Source of the DNA: Candidatus Aminicenantota bacterium
GTDB taxonomy: Bacteria; Acidobacteriota; Aminicenantia; Aminicenantales; JAFGBC01
NCBI GenBank assembly: GCA_016933355.1
Contig: JAFGBC010000110.1
Coordinates: 1-6,199, forward strand
Reading direction: 5' to 3'
Length of the DNA stretch: 6,199 nucleotides
How positions within the stretch are numbered: the stretch's first letter is position 1; the number at the start of each line of letters is the position of its first letter. The position numbers and the translations under genes were made by a program. The notes beneath the pieces are model-generated. The model was not told the DNA's origin. It made no database searches and saw only the letters and a list, made by a program, of their open reading frames with translations. This document shows positions 4,994 through 6,199 of the stretch, piece by piece.

Positions 4994-6199
4994 GATGGTT
5001 CTCCTACTTGCGCCAGGAGCGTCTTGCCATCCATATGGGCGGGCGCCGGCAAGCCGAACAGGTCCAGGACGGTCGGCGCGATGTCCATAATCGACGGCGG
5101 GCGGCCGTCCGTTTTCCGGTTTATGTAAAAAACGCCGGGTACGACGCGGGGGTCGATGCAGTGGTCGCCGCTCCAAGCTTTGGTGTTGTCTTCGAAGACG
5201 TCCGGCGAAAGCTTGCCCGTGACCGAATCCCAGGACGCCCGGTAGCCCTCGGCGTAGCCGACGATGAGGTCGGGCGCGTTCTCCCGGTAGGGACCGCGGT
5301 AAACGGTCTCTCGGTCGAACAGGATGTTGATCCCGACCTGGCCGGCCGCCTCGTCCTTGAGGCCGCCGAGCTTGGCCATGAGCTCGGCCTTGAGGGAGGC
5401 CGCTTCGGCGCCGGGCGCGACGATGCCCTGGGCCTCGCGGCCCTTGAGATTGAGGTAGATTCCGCCGAGGCCCAGTCCGTAAGCTTTCGTCCGGGACCAA
5501 TCGACGTCCTTGAACCATTCGCCGTCTCCGCACGTCCCCTCTTTGAGACGGAGGTAGCCGTTCTTCTCCAGCCATGTGTTGACGTTGACGCCGCGCCGGA
5601 ACGACTTGAAGCCGTGGTCGGACATGATGATCAGGGCGTCCCGGGGGCCGAGCGTCTTTTCGACGCGGGCGACCAGGTCGTCCATGCGCTTGTAGAGATC
5701 CTCGATGACGGCCGCGCTCATTTTAGCCTGGCCCGTCTTAAGGGCGGGATGGGCCTTGTCCAGGTAGCGAAAGAACATATGCTGGATGCTGTCGGTCGTC
5801 TCGAAGACGCACATCGCCAGTCCGCGCTTGGTCTTCTTGATGGCGTTGAAGAGCATGGCTTCCCATTCCAAGTGGTTGGAATAGGTCAGTTCGAGGAAGG
5901 CCGCCTCGCTCAGGACGCCCTCGTTCAGGGCCCAGGTGTCGTTGGCCTCGCCCAGCGTGATGAACCGGCCCAGGAGCTTGGCCAGGTAGACGGAATAGAT
6001 GAAAGGATGGGAGATGGGTAAGGCGGGCTTTTCGGGGTCGATGTTGAGGGGCGTCACGTACATCTCGAAATGAGGGGTGATGCCCGTGACCAAGAAGCGC
6101 GCGATGGACCGGACCTTGATCCCCAGTCCGGGTCGGAAAACGAGACCGGTCCAGGGCGAGAAGACGCCCCTTTTGAGGCGCAGGGTCTGGCCGTCGACC
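4990..6199 (-). CDS. Alkaline-phosphatase-superfamily type I phosphodiesterase/nucleotide pyrophosphatase-like enzyme, 5' end missing
   Basis: The reading frame is open to the window edge and ends at TGA (4990-4992), giving 402 visible residues. A TTG at 6091-6093 is not the real start: the codons upstream (VDGQTLRLKRGVFSPWTGL) match the downstream paralogue around its residues 277-295, so roughly 275 N-terminal residues lie outside the window. Those would carry the first metal-binding Asp, the nucleophile and any signal peptide. Visible AlkP-superfamily metal-site motifs are TTDSIQH (D136 and H140 of the visible part), MSDHGF (D194, H195) and SGDHC (H346). Enzymes of this family are two-metal phosphodiesterases or phosphatases, often periplasmic. 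The central region (YVTPLNIDP, then NDTWALNEG) is the long insert typical of this subgroup. The stop overlaps the start of the next gene by 4 nt. The family call is secure; the substrate is unknown. Confidence 0.88.
   Translation of the reverse strand, partial: VDGQTLRLKRGVFSPWTGLVFRPGLGIKVRSIARFLVTGITPHFEMYVTPLNIDPEKPALPISHPFIYSVYLAKLLGRFITLGEANDTWALNEGVLSEAAFLELTYSNHLEWEAMLFNAIKKTKRGLAMCVFETTDSIQHMFFRYLDKAHPALKTGQAKMSAAVIEDLYKRMDDLVARVEKTLGPRDALIIMSDHGFKSFRRGVNVNTWLEKNGYLRLKEGTCGDGEWFKDVDWSRTKAYGLGLGGIYLNLKGREAQGIVAPGAEAASLKAELMAKLGGLKDEAAGQVGINILFDRETVYRGPYRENAPDLIVGYAEGYRASWDSVTGKLSPDVFEDNTKAWSGDHCIDPRVVPGVFYINRKTDGRPPSIMDIAPTVLDLFGLPAPAHMDGKTLLAQVGEPS
5001..5005 (-). promoter_or_regulatory. 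Shine-Dalgarno AGGAG fixing the start at 4993
   Basis: AGGAG on the minus strand lies 7 nt before the ATG at 4993 and inside the last codons of the upstream phosphodiesterase gene. It supports this start, which yields the Tat signal, over any start further upstream in the same open frame. Confidence 0.8.

Noticed and set aside
4994..5575. A possible N-terminal extension of the Tat-exported enzyme by about 190 residues.
   Set aside because: The frame is open, but it overlaps the conserved coding sequence of the upstream paralogue and reads as Arg/Pro/Gly-rich noise. The start at 4993 has AGGAG and yields a proper Tat signal.
5008..6021. A 337-codon open frame on the plus strand across the partial AlkP gene.
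   Set aside because: It has the same antisense, GC-driven character; no ribosome site or domain is seen.
6091..6093. A TTG start at 6093 for the first phosphodiesterase gene.
   Set aside because: Codons upstream to the window edge continue homology with the downstream paralogue, so the gene is merely cut by the window.
1..6199. Mobile elements, CRISPR arrays, tRNA or rRNA genes.
   Set aside because: I saw no repeat-spacer pattern, transposase, terminal inverted repeats or structural RNA signature; the window is nearly filled by ordinary coding genes.

Overview
This is a GC-rich window, and every supportable gene lies on the minus strand. It therefore reads from right (6199) to left (1). The gene set suggests a diderm (Gram-negative-type) bacterium: there is an exported OmpH/Skp-type periplasmic chaperone and a Tat-exported metalloenzyme. 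High GC, multiple alkaline-phosphatase-superfamily enzymes and the style of the membrane protein would fit Acidobacteriota, Aminicenantota or a similar phylum. That taxonomic guess is inference, not something the sequence proves.

Layout in transcription order: (1) 6199-4990, the C-terminal 402 residues of an alkaline-phosphatase-superfamily type I phosphodiesterase/nucleotide pyrophosphatase-like enzyme, cut by the window edge. (2) 4993-2975, a complete Tat-exported paralogue of it, joined by an ATGA stop/start overlap. (3) 2965-2774, a 63-residue ribbon-helix-helix-like small protein with a C-terminal LGYIS tail. (4) 2761-1934, a three-helix membrane protein with the topology of the Oxa1/EMC3/TMCO1 (DUF106) insertase superfamily, but with a large beta-rich domain on the outer face. 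(5) 1917-799, a fold-type I PLP aminotransferase. (6) After a 104-nt gap with an AT-rich patch, 694-143, the OmpH/Skp-like chaperone. (7) 142-1 holds no supportable gene, only a strong GC-rich hairpin.

Genes 1-5 are separated by -4 to 16 nt and most have good Shine-Dalgarno sequences, so they are probably one operon. The chaperone may have its own promoter. The two phosphodiesterase-like enzymes plausibly act outside the cytoplasm on a phospho- or sulfo-ester. The insertase-like protein and the small putative regulator are the uncharacterised partners. The combination of a bacterial Oxa1-superfamily-like protein with exported AlkP-type enzymes is the most interesting feature of the window. 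A functional link is inferred from gene order only.
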